30,308 nucleotides of DNA from JACMMS01 sp043772865 (GCA_043772865.1 JAYVFU010000185.1:1-30308); one strand, 5' to 3'; positions 8,417-17,182 are shown, counted from the first letter of the stretch. Numbers and translations: made by a program. Notes: generated from the letters alone by a model not told the origin.

Positions 8417-8517
8417 AGTTGGGTGTTTTTGCTAATGAAATGCTGATTTTTTGTTTCGTGCAAAAATCTTAATATTTAAAATAAATAAAATTAACCACTT
8501 TTAACTAAGGCTTTCAA

Positions 8518-9915
8518 ATGGCAACTACAAACCTCAATTGTTTTAAAGCGTACGATATTCGCGGCAGATTAGGTGATGAGCTTAATGAAGATATTGCCTA
8601 CCGCATTGGTCGTGCTTACGCGCAGTTTATGCAGGCATCAACCAAAAAAGTAACCGTAGCTGTAGGTGCAGATATTCGCCACAGTAGCGAAGGCCTTAAA
8701 ATGGCGCTGGCAAATGGTTTAATGGATGGTGGCGCGCATGTTATTGATTTAGGCGTTACGGGTACTGAAGAAATTTACTTTGCGACTTTTTATCTCAAGC
8801 TAAATGGCGGTATTGAAGTCACAGCCAGCCATAATCCCATTGATTGCAATGGCATGAAACTGGTGCGCGAACAATCTAAGCCGATTAGTGGTGACACAGG
8901 TTTAAACGAAATTAAAGCCATGGTTGAGGCTAATGAGTTTTTACCAGTGTTGATGCGTGGTAGCTACAACAAACAAAGCGCATTACCGCAGTTTGTAGAA
9001 CACTTACTTACCTATATTGATGTAAAAAAATTCAAACCGCTTAATTTAGTGGTTAATGCGGGTAACGGTGCGGCAGGGCATGTGTTAGATGCAATAGAAC
9101 AAGCCTTTACTACGCTTAAAGTGCCCGTTACTTTTATCAAAGTACATCATGAGCCTAATGGTGATTTCCCCAATGGTATTCCAAATCCATTGCTGCCAGA
9201 AAATCGTGCTGCAACCGCTAATGCCGTGATAGCGCATAGTGCAGATATGGGCATTGCTTGGGATGGCGATTTTGACCGCTGCTTTTTGTTTGATGAGACA
9301 GGCGAGTTTATTGAAGGCTATTACATTGTTGGCTTATTAGCTGCGGCATTTTTAGCCAAACATCCTAATGAAAAAATCATTCACGACCCTCGTTTAGTGT
9401 GGAACACACAAGATATTGTGACTAACATGGGTGGTCACGCCATTATGAGTAAAACAGGGCATGCTTTTATTAAAGAGCGTATGCGTGCCGAAAATGCGAT
9501 TTATGGTGGCGAAATGAGCGCACATCATTATTTCAGAGATTTTTCATACTGCGATAGTGGCATGATTCCATGGCTATTGGTATGTGAACTTTTAAGCACC
9601 ACAGGCAAAACCTTGTCTGCGCTAGTATCTGAGCGAATCAAGTTGTTTCCATGTAGCGGTGAAATTAATTTTAAAGTGGCTGATATGCCAAGCATTGTCC
9701 AAAAAATTGAAACTTACTTTGTTAGCCAACCGCCTCAAAACCAGCCTGTTGAAATTGATAGAACCGATGGGCTAAATATGTATTTTTCACAATGGCGTTT
9801 TAATTTACGTGGCTCTAATACTGAATCACTTTTACGATTAAATGTAGAATCGCGTGCTGATGCAGATTTAATGACAGCAAAATTGGCGGAGATTACCCAG
9901 CTAATTAAATCTTAA
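8518..9915 (+). CDS. manB: Phosphomannomutase / phosphoglucomutase (AlgC/CpsG type)
   Basis: A 465-residue alpha-D-phosphohexomutase that interconverts mannose-6-P and mannose-1-P (and often the glucose phosphates). It shows all four family signatures in order: the phosphoserine loop VTASHNPIDCNGMK (about residues 101-114), the Mg-binding DGDFDR (about 245-250), the sugar-specificity loop GGEMSAHHYF (about 328-337), and a C-terminal phosphate-binding region (RADADLM). Mannose-1-P is the substrate of ManC, encoded downstream at 10740, so the pair makes GDP-mannose for the surface glycan. manB is separated from the locus by a repeat and the MarR-type regulator, so it may have its own promoter. 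Start ATG at 8518 is preceded by a weak purine stretch. Confidence 0.92.
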   Translation: MATTNLNCFKAYDIRGRLGDELNEDIAYRIGRAYAQFMQASTKKVTVAVGADIRHSSEGLKMALANGLMDGGAHVIDLGVTGTEEIYFATFYLKLNGGIEVTASHNPIDCNGMKLVREQSKPISGDTGLNEIKAMVEANEFLPVLMRGSYNKQSALPQFVEHLLTYIDVKKFKPLNLVVNAGNGAAGHVLDAIEQAFTTLKVPVTFIKVHHEPNGDFPNGIPNPLLPENRAATANAVIAHSADMGIAWDGDFDRCFLFDETGEFIEGYYIVGLLAAAFLAKHPNEKIIHDPRLVWNTQDIVTNMGGHAIMSKTGHAFIKERMRAENAIYGGEMSAHHYFRDFSYCDSGMIPWLLVCELLSTTGKTLSALVSERIKLFPCSGEINFKVADMPSIVQKIETYFVSQPPQNQPVEIDRTDGLNMYFSQWRFNLRGSNTESLLRLNVESRADADLMTAKLAEITQLIKS

Positions 9916-9978
9916 TGGCAATCAGAAGTTCAGGTATGAGCCTAGATGCGGTTAAGTATTCAACTAGATATCTCAGTC

Positions 9979-10055
9979 TGTCATCCACCCGAAAGCGGGG
10001 ATCCATGTTGACTTTAAAACCTTGAAATGGATCCTCGCTTTCGCGAGGATGACGA
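9979..10055. repeat. Paired-hairpin (REPIN/dRS3-like) intergenic repeat, copy 3
   Basis: The left arm is gtcatccacccgaaagcggggatccat (9979-10005). The right arm is atggatcctcgctttcgcgaggatgacga (10027-10055). The arms are inverted repeats of each other, each with an internal hairpin around gaaa/tttc. Same layout and spacing as the copies at 5.5 and 8.4 kb. It lies 64 bases downstream of the manB stop. Confidence 0.85.
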
Positions 10056-10305
10056 ATTCTAAAAAACTAGGATAAAGTTGATTTGTGCAATGACTTAATT
10101 AGCATTTTTTAAATTGCGTTGTGGGTTTAATCATAAAGCTCAAGCTGGCTTTAAATAGCTTAAGCAAACTTTTAATTTTCTTGGTAAACTGCACAAACGC
10201 TTTAGTTCAATCTTTGAACGCATGTTTTGAGCATATAGCTAAGTGGTGTTGTAATTTTAATTTTTAAGCTTGGAGTTTGTACTCATTATTAAGCAGATTT
10301 AAAAG
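10056..10305. other. Long leader / regulatory region upstream of the EPS regulator
   Basis: With the repeat before it, this forms a 390-base gene-free stretch at the entrance to the polysaccharide locus. It is AT-rich. I see small hairpins (gctttaaatagcttaagc near 10150; ttcaatctttgaa near 10208) but no convincing -35/-10 pair, no JUMPstart (GGCGGTAG) element and no riboswitch I can name. Its length suggests regulation, or a long 5' leader, before the MarR-type gene. No open frame of note. Confidence 0.4.
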
Positions 10306-10728
10306 ATGCTCACTGACGAATATCGTTATAAGATTTTGAAAATGATAGCGGCTAAGCCCAACATCACACAACGCGAGCTGGCGCGCGAGCTTAGTGTTAG
10401 CTTAGGCCGAGCTAATTTCTGTTTAAAAGCATTAATAGAAAAAGGCTTATTGAAAGCCACTAACTTTAAAAATAGTCAAAATAAATTGGCTTATGTGTAC
10501 TTATTAACACCTTACGGCATAGAAGAAAAATCGAGTATTACCGTTAGGTTTTTAAAAGCAAAATTGCAAGAACACGCTCAATTACAAAGTGAAATTAATA
10601 TGCTCATACAAGAGAGCCAAGCTGTTCAAGAGCCACAAGCTACTCAAATAAACATAACAACCAAGCAGACACAATTATTTGATGAACAAGCTAAACAATT
10701 GCCAATTAATGACACATTTAATATTTAA
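10306..10728 (+). CDS. MarR-family EPS-associated transcriptional regulator
   Basis: A 140-residue protein with a winged helix-turn-helix at residues ~10-75 (ITQRELARELSVSLGRANF as the HTH, KALIEKGLLKATNFKN into the wing, LTPYGIEEKS after it). This matches the MarR_EPS type that is regularly found at the head of exopolysaccharide clusters in proteobacteria. The C-terminal ~45 residues are Gln-rich and predicted helical, probably for dimerisation. It lies 11 bases upstream of manC and is probably co-transcribed with the polysaccharide genes. Whether it activates or represses, and through which site, is not visible here. Confidence 0.85.
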   Translation: MLTDEYRYKILKMIAAKPNITQRELARELSVSLGRANFCLKALIEKGLLKATNFKNSQNKLAYVYLLTPYGIEEKSSITVRFLKAKLQEHAQLQSEINMLIQESQAVQEPQATQINITTKQTQLFDEQAKQLPINDTFNI

Positions 10729-10739
10729 GAAAGACGCAA

Positions 10740-12188
10740 ATGGATAATCGCTATGCAATTCTTCTCTGTGGTGGCTCTGGTACTAGATTGTGGCCATTAT
10801 CACGTAAACTAAGACCTAAACAGCTGCTTGCGCTTAATGGCGATGACACTTTGTTGCAACAAACGGCTGCGCGTTTATGCCAGTTAATTCCAGCAAAAAA
10901 CCTATTTACGGTCACCCATGAAGATCATAAATTTGAAGTAAAAGGCCAGTTGGCAGAAAATTATGCAGATGCAGTAGCCAATGTTTTGGCAGAGCCCTGT
11001 GCAAAAAATACCTTGCCTGCTATTGCTTGGGCAGTGAGTCAAATTATTGCAAAAGATGCTAACGCGAGTATTGGCGTATTTGCATCAGACCATGCCATTG
11101 ATAACAATCAAGCTTTTTTAAATGCTTGGCAAACTGCAGAACTAGCCGCAGAAAATGGCTATTTAACACTTTTAGGCATTACACCGCATGAGCCAGCAAC
11201 AGGTTACGGCTATATTAAACCTGCTGAGAGCCTTAATTTTGCAGATGCTCATTCAAACAGCGCTCATTCAAACAGTGCTCATTTAAATAGCATTAAGCTA
11301 CCCATTCATCAAGTTGCGCAATTTGTAGAAAAACCATCACGCGATATTGCTACAAAATTTGTGGCAGACGGCTATCTGTGGAACAGCGGCATGTTTGTGT
11401 TTAAAGCGGCTGTTTTTATGAAAATGCTAGAACAATATCAGCCAGATATATATGCGCAAATTATGGCGTTAAACGCGCAAGATTTAGCTATACAGTACGC
11501 AGCATTACCAAGTTTATCGATGGATAATGGCTTAGCAGAAGTGGCAGAAAAAGTTGCAGTAGTGCCTGTCAACATGGCTTGGAGTGATCTTGGAAGCTGG
11601 GATTCAATTTATCAACGCCAACAAAAAAATGCAGAAAATAACGTGATACATGGTGAAGTGCTCACTCAAGATACGAAAAACAGCCTTTTATGGACAGAAC
11701 ATGGCCTGCTGGCTACATTAGGCTTAAGTAACATTGCCATTATTCAAACAGCAGATGCTACTTTGGTGTGTGATCGCAGCCGCACTGAAGATATCAAGCA
11801 ACTGGTTGCCAGTGTGCAAGCACAAAAACCGCACCTCACAGAAATACACCAAACCGCTTACCGCCCGTGGGGTAGCTACACGGTACTGATGGAATCATTC
11901 AACTTTAAAATTAAACGTATTGTGGTTAACCCAGGCCAAAAACTCTCCATGCAAATGCACAAACACCGTTCAGAGCACTGGGTGGTAGTATCAGGCGTAG
12001 CGACTATTACAAATGGTGAAGTTGAATTTACGCTTAATGAAAATCAATCTACCTACATTCCAAAAACGCACAAACATCGCCTAGAAAACAAGAGTGACAA
12101 ACCACTTAGCATTATTGAAGTACAGTGTGGTGATTATGTGGGTGAAGACGATATTATTAGATTTAACGACACTTACGGAAGAGTATAA
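10740..12188 (+). CDS. manC: Bifunctional mannose-1-phosphate guanylyltransferase / mannose-6-phosphate isomerase
   Basis: A 482-residue ManC/CpsB/AlgA-type enzyme. The N-terminal nucleotidyltransferase has the pyrophosphorylase loop ILCGGSGTRLWPLSRKLRPK (about residues 8-27) and the sugar-binding FVEKP at 195-199. The C-terminal cupin isomerase domain has RPWGSYTVL, PGQKLSMQMHKHRSEHW and the following VVSGVATITNGE. It converts mannose-1-P plus GTP to GDP-mannose and can also feed mannose-6-P from fructose-6-P. Residues ~170-184 consist of three copies of AHSNS/AHLNS encoded by a 15-base tandem repeat, an insertion in a surface loop just before FVEKP. Start ATG at 10740, 11 bases after the regulator's stop. 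Confidence 0.94.
   Translation: MDNRYAILLCGGSGTRLWPLSRKLRPKQLLALNGDDTLLQQTAARLCQLIPAKNLFTVTHEDHKFEVKGQLAENYADAVANVLAEPCAKNTLPAIAWAVSQIIAKDANASIGVFASDHAIDNNQAFLNAWQTAELAAENGYLTLLGITPHEPATGYGYIKPAESLNFADAHSNSAHSNSAHLNSIKLPIHQVAQFVEKPSRDIATKFVADGYLWNSGMFVFKAAVFMKMLEQYQPDIYAQIMALNAQDLAIQYAALPSLSMDNGLAEVAEKVAVVPVNMAWSDLGSWDSIYQRQQKNAENNVIHGEVLTQDTKNSLLWTEHGLLATLGLSNIAIIQTADATLVCDRSRTEDIKQLVASVQAQKPHLTEIHQTAYRPWGSYTVLMESFNFKIKRIVVNPGQKLSMQMHKHRSEHWVVVSGVATITNGEVEFTLNENQSTYIPKTHKHRLENKSDKPLSIIEVQCGDYVGEDDIIRFNDTYGRV
11247..11291 (+). repeat. Three tandem 15-base units inside manC
   Basis: Three consecutive 15-base units (11247-11261, 11262-11276, 11277-11291) of the form gctcattcaaacagc with 1-4 differences. 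They encode AHSNS-AHSNS-AHLNS. The unit is a multiple of three, so slippage would alter loop length without breaking the frame. Confidence 0.9.
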
Positions 12189-12198
12189 GCTGGGAAAT

Positions 12199-12237
12199 AT
12201 GCGTAAACAAACAAAACAACTAGACCTACTTACATGA
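12199..12237 (+). promoter_or_regulatory. Possible 12-codon leader ORF coupled to wzm
   Basis: A tiny frame (MRKQTKQLDLLT) begins at an ATG with a GGGA ribosome-binding sequence 4-5 bases upstream. It ends at TGA 12235-12237, which overlaps the wzm start (ATGA at 12234-12237). wzm itself has no Shine-Dalgarno sequence. The arrangement would allow coupled translation of wzm, but a 12-codon frame can easily arise by chance. Confidence 0.3.
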
Positions 12238-13088
12238 TTAAAGCATCAACTTCAATTAACCCCCATGCCATTCAGCCTACATCTTTAATAGCACTTTTTA
12301 AAAGTTTTTGGCGAAACCGTCAATTAATTGTTCAAATGACTAAACGTGAGGTAATCGGGCGTTATAAAGGCTCGGCTATGGGCTTAGCATGGTCATTTTT
12401 TAATCCTGTATTTATGTTGGTGGTTTACACCTTTGTTTTTTCAGAGATATTTAAATCACGCTGGGGTGGCATAGGTGGTGACGATAGTAAAACGCAATTT
12501 GCAGTAGTTTTGTTTGTTGGCATGATCGTACTTAGTTTATTTAGTGAAGTACTCAATAGGGCGCCAGGGTTAATACTTGCTAATGTCAATTATGTAAAAA
12601 AAGTAGTATTTCCCATTGAAATATTGCCAGTCATTGCCATGGGTGCAGCACTATTTCATAGCTTAGTAAGCCTATTTGTACTTTTAACAGCTTTCATCAT
12701 ATTTAATGGTTTTTTACATTGGACCATTATATTTATTCCGCTCGTATTATTACCGCTTGTTATATTAAGTTTAGGCTTAGCTTGGATGCTAGCTTCACTA
12801 GGCGTTTTTTTGCGTGATGTTGGGCAAACTATAGGAATCATCACCACGGTATTAATGTTTCTTGCTCCTGTTTTTTATCCTATTACAGCAGTGCCAGAAA
12901 GGTTTCGCCCTTTTATCATGGCCAACCCAGTGACTTTTATTATTGAACAAATGCGTGAAGTGATTATTTGGGGGCATTTACCAAATTGGCTAGGCTTATT
13001 GGCTTATGCCACAGTAGCTACTTTAATAGCATGGATAGGTTTTGCATGGTTTCAAAAAACAAGAAAAGGCTTTGCTGATGTCCTCTAA
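12234..13088 (+). CDS. wzm: ABC-2 type polysaccharide export permease (Wzm-like)
   Basis: A 284-residue inner-membrane permease with about six membrane segments. The amphipathic N-terminal region has the family pattern (ALFKSFWRNRQLIVQMTKREVIGRYKGSAMGLAW, spanning about residues 20-53). Other landmarks are FNPVFMLVVYTFVFSEIF, a conserved loop LRDVGQTIGIITTVLMFLAPVFYP and the C-terminal WFQKTRKGFADVL. Wzm with Wzt exports undecaprenyl-linked O-polysaccharide or capsule chains after they are finished in the cytoplasm. The wzt start lies inside the last codons of this gene (11-base overlap), as expected for a stoichiometric pair. Confidence 0.93.
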   Translation: MIKASTSINPHAIQPTSLIALFKSFWRNRQLIVQMTKREVIGRYKGSAMGLAWSFFNPVFMLVVYTFVFSEIFKSRWGGIGGDDSKTQFAVVLFVGMIVLSLFSEVLNRAPGLILANVNYVKKVVFPIEILPVIAMGAALFHSLVSLFVLLTAFIIFNGFLHWTIIFIPLVLLPLVILSLGLAWMLASLGVFLRDVGQTIGIITTVLMFLAPVFYPITAVPERFRPFIMANPVTFIIEQMREVIIWGHLPNWLGLLAYATVATLIAWIGFAWFQKTRKGFADVL

Positions 13089-14445
13089 CGATATCGCTAT
13101 CCGCGTTAGTAACTTAAGTAAATGCTACGAAATTTACGATAACCCGCGCGATAGATTAAAGCGCTTTGTCATGCCGCGACTAATGAAAATGGCAGGTAAA
13201 GTTAGCAAACAATATTTTCGTGAATTTTGGGCACTTAAAGAGGTGTCATTCGAAATTAAAAAAGGTGAAACCGTCGGCATTATTGGGCGCAACGGCAGTG
13301 GTAAATCTACCCTGCTACAAATGATTTGCGGCACACTCACCCCAACAAGCGGTAGCATAGAAACCAATGGGCGTATTGCAGCATTGCTAGAGCTTGGCTC
13401 AGGCTTTAACCCAGAATTTACTGGGCGCGAAAATGTTTACATGAATGCATCGGTATTGGGATTAACTAATCAAGAAATTGATGACAGATTTGACGATATT
13501 GCCGCATTTGCTGATATAGGTGATTTTGTTAATCAGTCAGTTAAAACATATTCAAGTGGCATGATGGTGCGTTTAGCTTTTGCAGTGATAGCGCATGTAG
13601 ATGCAGACATATTAGTAGTGGATGAAGCACTATCAGTGGGAGATGCAGTATTCAATCAAAAGTGTATGCGTTTCATCCGTTCGTTTCAAGAGCGAGGGAC
13701 GTTGTTGTTTGTGAGCCATGATATGAGTTCAGTACAAAACCTATGCCAATCTGCAGTATGGTTGGGTCATGGACAAGTAATGAAGCGGGGGGATTCAAAG
13801 CAGGTTGCTGACTCTTATTTGCAATACACTTTACAAGAAGTGTATGGGCAAGAAGTAGAACTTACCGCTGTTGCAGTGCCAGAAGGTGCCTCGGATACTG
13901 AGCTGATTGCGGACGATACACCAGATTTACTTTCCATTGAGGAATATGGTTCACAAATGCATGTACGAAACAACCTTCAAAACGCCTCAGGGTGGTCTGC
14001 GGGAGGAGCTGAAATATTATTGGTTGTTTTAGAAAGCGTTTCAGGTGGTGACAACACAATTTTTGCTGGTGGTGAAAAAGTCCGCATTGTCGTTCATGCG
14101 AAAGCTAATAAAGATCTGCACAGCCCTATATTGGGTTTTGTGTTCAGGGATCGACTCGGTCAAGATCTATTCGGAGAGAACACTTTGCCTTTCACAGCCA
14201 ATAGATTAACACCAGTGAAAGGGGGGCAAAAGTTCATAGGAAAATTCGTTTTCACGCTTCCAATGTTGCCAAACGGCCAATATGCCGTTTTTGCATCTGT
14301 AGCAGAGGGCGATCTTTATAACAACGTACAACATCATCTACTTCACGATGCCCTTATCGTGAACGTTTCTTCCAGCAAAATAAGGTGGGGCCTTGTGGGC
14401 ATCGCCTTTGAAAGTGTAGTACTTGAGGCATGCAATGAAGACTAA
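13078..14445 (+). CDS. wzt: ABC polysaccharide exporter ATPase with C-terminal Wzt extension
   Basis: I place the start at ATG 13078 (MSSNDIAIRVSNLSK), giving 455 residues. An upstream in-frame ATG at 13042 lies deep inside wzm and is less likely. The ATPase has Walker A GRNGSGKST at residues 70-78, signature YSSGM, Walker B ILVVDEALSVGD and H-loop FVSHD. These are typical of the teichoic acid/O-antigen exporter class. Residues ~300-455 form a second, beta-rich domain like the Wzt C-terminal carbohydrate-binding domain, which in E. coli O8/O9a recognises the capped chain end before export. The following gene starts 11 bases before this stop. It encodes a methyltransferase-glycosyltransferase, which may make that cap. 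Confidence 0.92.
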   Translation: MSSNDIAIRVSNLSKCYEIYDNPRDRLKRFVMPRLMKMAGKVSKQYFREFWALKEVSFEIKKGETVGIIGRNGSGKSTLLQMICGTLTPTSGSIETNGRIAALLELGSGFNPEFTGRENVYMNASVLGLTNQEIDDRFDDIAAFADIGDFVNQSVKTYSSGMMVRLAFAVIAHVDADILVVDEALSVGDAVFNQKCMRFIRSFQERGTLLFVSHDMSSVQNLCQSAVWLGHGQVMKRGDSKQVADSYLQYTLQEVYGQEVELTAVAVPEGASDTELIADDTPDLLSIEEYGSQMHVRNNLQNASGWSAGGAEILLVVLESVSGGDNTIFAGGEKVRIVVHAKANKDLHSPILGFVFRDRLGQDLFGENTLPFTANRLTPVKGGQKFIGKFVFTLPMLPNGQYAVFASVAEGDLYNNVQHHLLHDALIVNVSSSKIRWGLVGIAFESVVLEACNED

Positions 14446-17182
14446 TACGTTAGAAGCAATCTACGCGGATCACACTGGAAAAGTGTCTGATAAGTGGTCT
14501 ATATACTTAATTGAATATGAAAGGATATTTTCACAATATCGGCATAAACCGTTGAGTTTGCTTGAAATTGGTATTCAAAATGGCGGCTCACTTGAAATTC
14601 TAGCTAAATACTTTCAGCAAGGACGGCAATTTGTTGGTTCTGATATCAATCCAGATTGCGCAAAATTAGTATTCGATGACCCCCGAATAAGCTTTGTGCT
14701 TGGTGACGCAAATACTGATAAAGCGCAGAGTGCTATCCAGGGCATCGCGCCGTCATTTGAAATCATTCTGGATGATGGTTCCCACCGCTCTAACGACATA
14801 GTGAAATCTTTTGCGCGGTATTTCCCGTTACTACTTGATGGTGGTGTATTTATAATAGAAGATCTGCATTGTAGTTATTGGGCAGAATTTGAAGGAGGAT
14901 TATTTGACCCTTATTCATCATTGGCGTTTTTCAAAAAGCTTACAGATGTAATAAACCACGAGTTCTGGGGTATCCCCAAGCAAAGGGCCAGTGTATTGAA
15001 AGGGTTTTTTTCCAAGTATGATATCCTTATTGGTGAAGAAACCCTGCAACAAATTCATTCCATTGAATTCATCAATTCAATGTGTGTAATCAAGAAAATG
15101 GAGCACGTGCGCAACGTTCTTGGCCCCAGATTTGTTGCTGGTCAATTAGAAGCAGTATCACCCGCAAATCTGGATTTTCACTTGACTTTAATAAGTGAAC
15201 AAGATCAATCTCGCAATAAATACGCTACCGGTATAGCACCCGAAGATGAAGTTTTGGTTCGCAACATGGAAATTAGCTATTTAATACAGCAGCGGGCATT
15301 GATAAACGCAGCAATGATGAACATGAGGCAAGAAGAGGTTTCTTTCGGTTCAGTTGTTGGTAGGACGCTCAATCGTTTGTTAGCAAGATTTGCACGTGGT
15401 GGCGCAAAGCGGCAGCACGCTGTGAGTTTAGTAACACATTTTGCTCGAACGCTTGAATCAAATGGTGTAAACGTGACTTTAAAGCGGCTTTTTAACTATA
15501 TATATAAACGCATGAATTTTATGAAGGGCAATTTATTAGCTAACCCAAATTTAGTTACAGATCACCCTGAACTAGCTCAGTGGATCGATGAACATGAGCC
15601 TAACCAAGCTCAATTGACAATGCAGACCGAAACGGCAAAGCAGTTCTCATATTCGCCACTAATAAGTACTATTGTGCCAATATATAAGGTTCCTCGAGAG
15701 GTGCTGCATGAAACTCTTACAAGCCTTGAGCGACAAACATATGCTAATTGGCAGGCTTGTCTCGTGTGGGCCGATACCGAGGACCTGGTCGGTTGGGAAT
15801 GGTTAAAAAAGCGCACAGTTTTAGACCAACGCTTCAAAATTAAACTGCTTGAAGTTAACGGTGGCATTTCTGTTAATTCAGATTCAGCGCTCGAACTTGC
15901 CGATGGAGAATTCATCGCCTTGCTTGATCACGACGACACGATAACACCATGGGCGTACTTTGAGATTGTATCTTTGCTACAATCACGCCCAGAATTAGAT
16001 CTTATTTATTCTGACAAGGATTCAATAAGTGCTGATGGGCGAGTACGGATGAATGCTCTGTTTAAGCCTGACTGGAGCCCAGAAATGCTTCATTCAGTTA
16101 ATTATCTTACACATCTTAATGTGATCAGAACTAGTTTAATTCGCAGCATCGGCGGGTGGCGTCCTGAAACCGATGGTGCGCAGGATTGGGATCTATTTTT
16201 CCGAATTGCTGAGCGAACAAAAAATGTTGCAAGGGTTGCTTCTATCTTGTATCACTGGCGTATTCTTCCTACATCAACCGCTTCTGGCTTACACACAAAA
16301 CCTTACGCGGCACTGGCTCAGTTGAGGACGCAACAAGATTATTTCTTGCGACGTGGTTTGGCTGCAGCTGTTGTGCCTACTGAAGAAGGCATGTTCAAAG
16401 TCTGCTGGTTAGTGCGGCCAAAATCACTTGATGTGATTGTCTATCAAACTGGAACAGTTGAGCAGCTTAAGCGAATTCTTGCTGAGTTAATGGAGAGCGA
16501 GCAACCAGCCATTCGTCACATACATGTTGTTCATAGTAATGGTGGCGAGGATTATATCAATTTGGTTCATCCATCTTGGCGCGATCGTATTGTTTTTACA
16601 TGCACCGACTCGGTGAACTGGTACAAAGCGTTAGAAATTGCAACCGCTTCTACCAGATCACAAACGCTTATACTATTAGACGGAAGAGCTTGCCGTTTGT
16701 CGGGTAGTCTTGTTGAAGAATTAGGTGGCTGGGTGACAGAGCACCCTGATATTGCATGGGCAAGTGCTTTAGCCATCAATGAGCAAGATATAGTTTTTGA
16801 AGCGGGGCGTGTGATTAGCACAGACGGGCGATCAGCACCTCTATTAAATGGTAGTCCTCTCTATTCCTTTGGGTGGTTTGGCGGCCCACTTTGGTATCGA
16901 AATTCGAGTGCTTGTTCGCCCTATGCAGTTGCATTAAAGGCTGGTGATGCCGCGAGAATTATGTCTGAATTTAACTCCAAAGAGCAAGCCGTGTCAGAAT
17001 TCAGTGAATTTTGTCGGCAGTTAACTACTGGTGGACGCCGAGGTTTGATTAATCCATTTGCTAAAATATATTTTGAGCATGCTCCCGAAAAAAACTGGTT
17101 CAACGAAGGCGCAGTTTTTCATTCAGACCCTTATTTCAATCCCGCATTTTCTCAGGTTAGTCCGCTTAGGCTTCATTCATGA
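14435..17182 (+). CDS. Methyltransferase-glycosyltransferase fusion (RfbC-like)
   Basis: Start taken at ATG 14435 (MKTNTLEAIY, 915 residues); a TTG at 14423 is the alternative. Residues ~1-220 are a class I SAM-dependent methyltransferase, with motif I LLEIGIQNGGSLEIL (42-56), GSDINPDCA, and ILDDGSHRSNDIV. Residues ~405-640 are a GT2 glycosyltransferase: SPLISTIVPIYKVPREVL, acidic DHDD at 498-501, DLIYSDKD, and a late NDWDLFF-like AQDWDLFFRIAERT. Residues ~660-915 look like a second, degenerate GT2 domain: the metal-binding position reads LLDGRACRL, but the end DPYFNPAFSQVSPLRL is typical of RfbC-type proteins. Likely builds and possibly methyl-caps the exported chain. It overlaps wzt by 11 bases and the next gene by 4 (ATGA). 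Confidence 0.85.
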   Translation: MKTNTLEAIYADHTGKVSDKWSIYLIEYERIFSQYRHKPLSLLEIGIQNGGSLEILAKYFQQGRQFVGSDINPDCAKLVFDDPRISFVLGDANTDKAQSAIQGIAPSFEIILDDGSHRSNDIVKSFARYFPLLLDGGVFIIEDLHCSYWAEFEGGLFDPYSSLAFFKKLTDVINHEFWGIPKQRASVLKGFFSKYDILIGEETLQQIHSIEFINSMCVIKKMEHVRNVLGPRFVAGQLEAVSPANLDFHLTLISEQDQSRNKYATGIAPEDEVLVRNMEISYLIQQRALINAAMMNMRQEEVSFGSVVGRTLNRLLARFARGGAKRQHAVSLVTHFARTLESNGVNVTLKRLFNYIYKRMNFMKGNLLANPNLVTDHPELAQWIDEHEPNQAQLTMQTETAKQFSYSPLISTIVPIYKVPREVLHETLTSLERQTYANWQACLVWADTEDLVGWEWLKKRTVLDQRFKIKLLEVNGGISVNSDSALELADGEFIALLDHDDTITPWAYFEIVSLLQSRPELDLIYSDKDSISADGRVRMNALFKPDWSPEMLHSVNYLTHLNVIRTSLIRSIGGWRPETDGAQDWDLFFRIAERTKNVARVASILYHWRILPTSTASGLHTKPYAALAQLRTQQDYFLRRGLAAAVVPTEEGMFKVCWLVRPKSLDVIVYQTGTVEQLKRILAELMESEQPAIRHIHVVHSNGGEDYINLVHPSWRDRIVFTCTDSVNWYKALEIATASTRSQTLILLDGRACRLSGSLVEELGGWVTEHPDIAWASALAINEQDIVFEAGRVISTDGRSAPLLNGSPLYSFGWFGGPLWYRNSSACSPYAVALKAGDAARIMSEFNSKEQAVSEFSEFCRQLTTGGRRGLINPFAKIYFEHAPEKNWFNEGAVFHSDPYFNPAFSQVSPLRLHS

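Noticed and set aside
10056..10305. JUMPstart/ops element or riboswitch ahead of the polysaccharide operon
   Set aside because: No GGCGGTAG core and no conserved riboswitch pattern could be found by eye.
13042..13077. Upstream ATG start for wzt
   Set aside because: It would overlap wzm by 47 bases and add a tail (MHGFKKQEKALL) that is not part of the ATPase fold. ATG 13078 gives a normal N-terminus.
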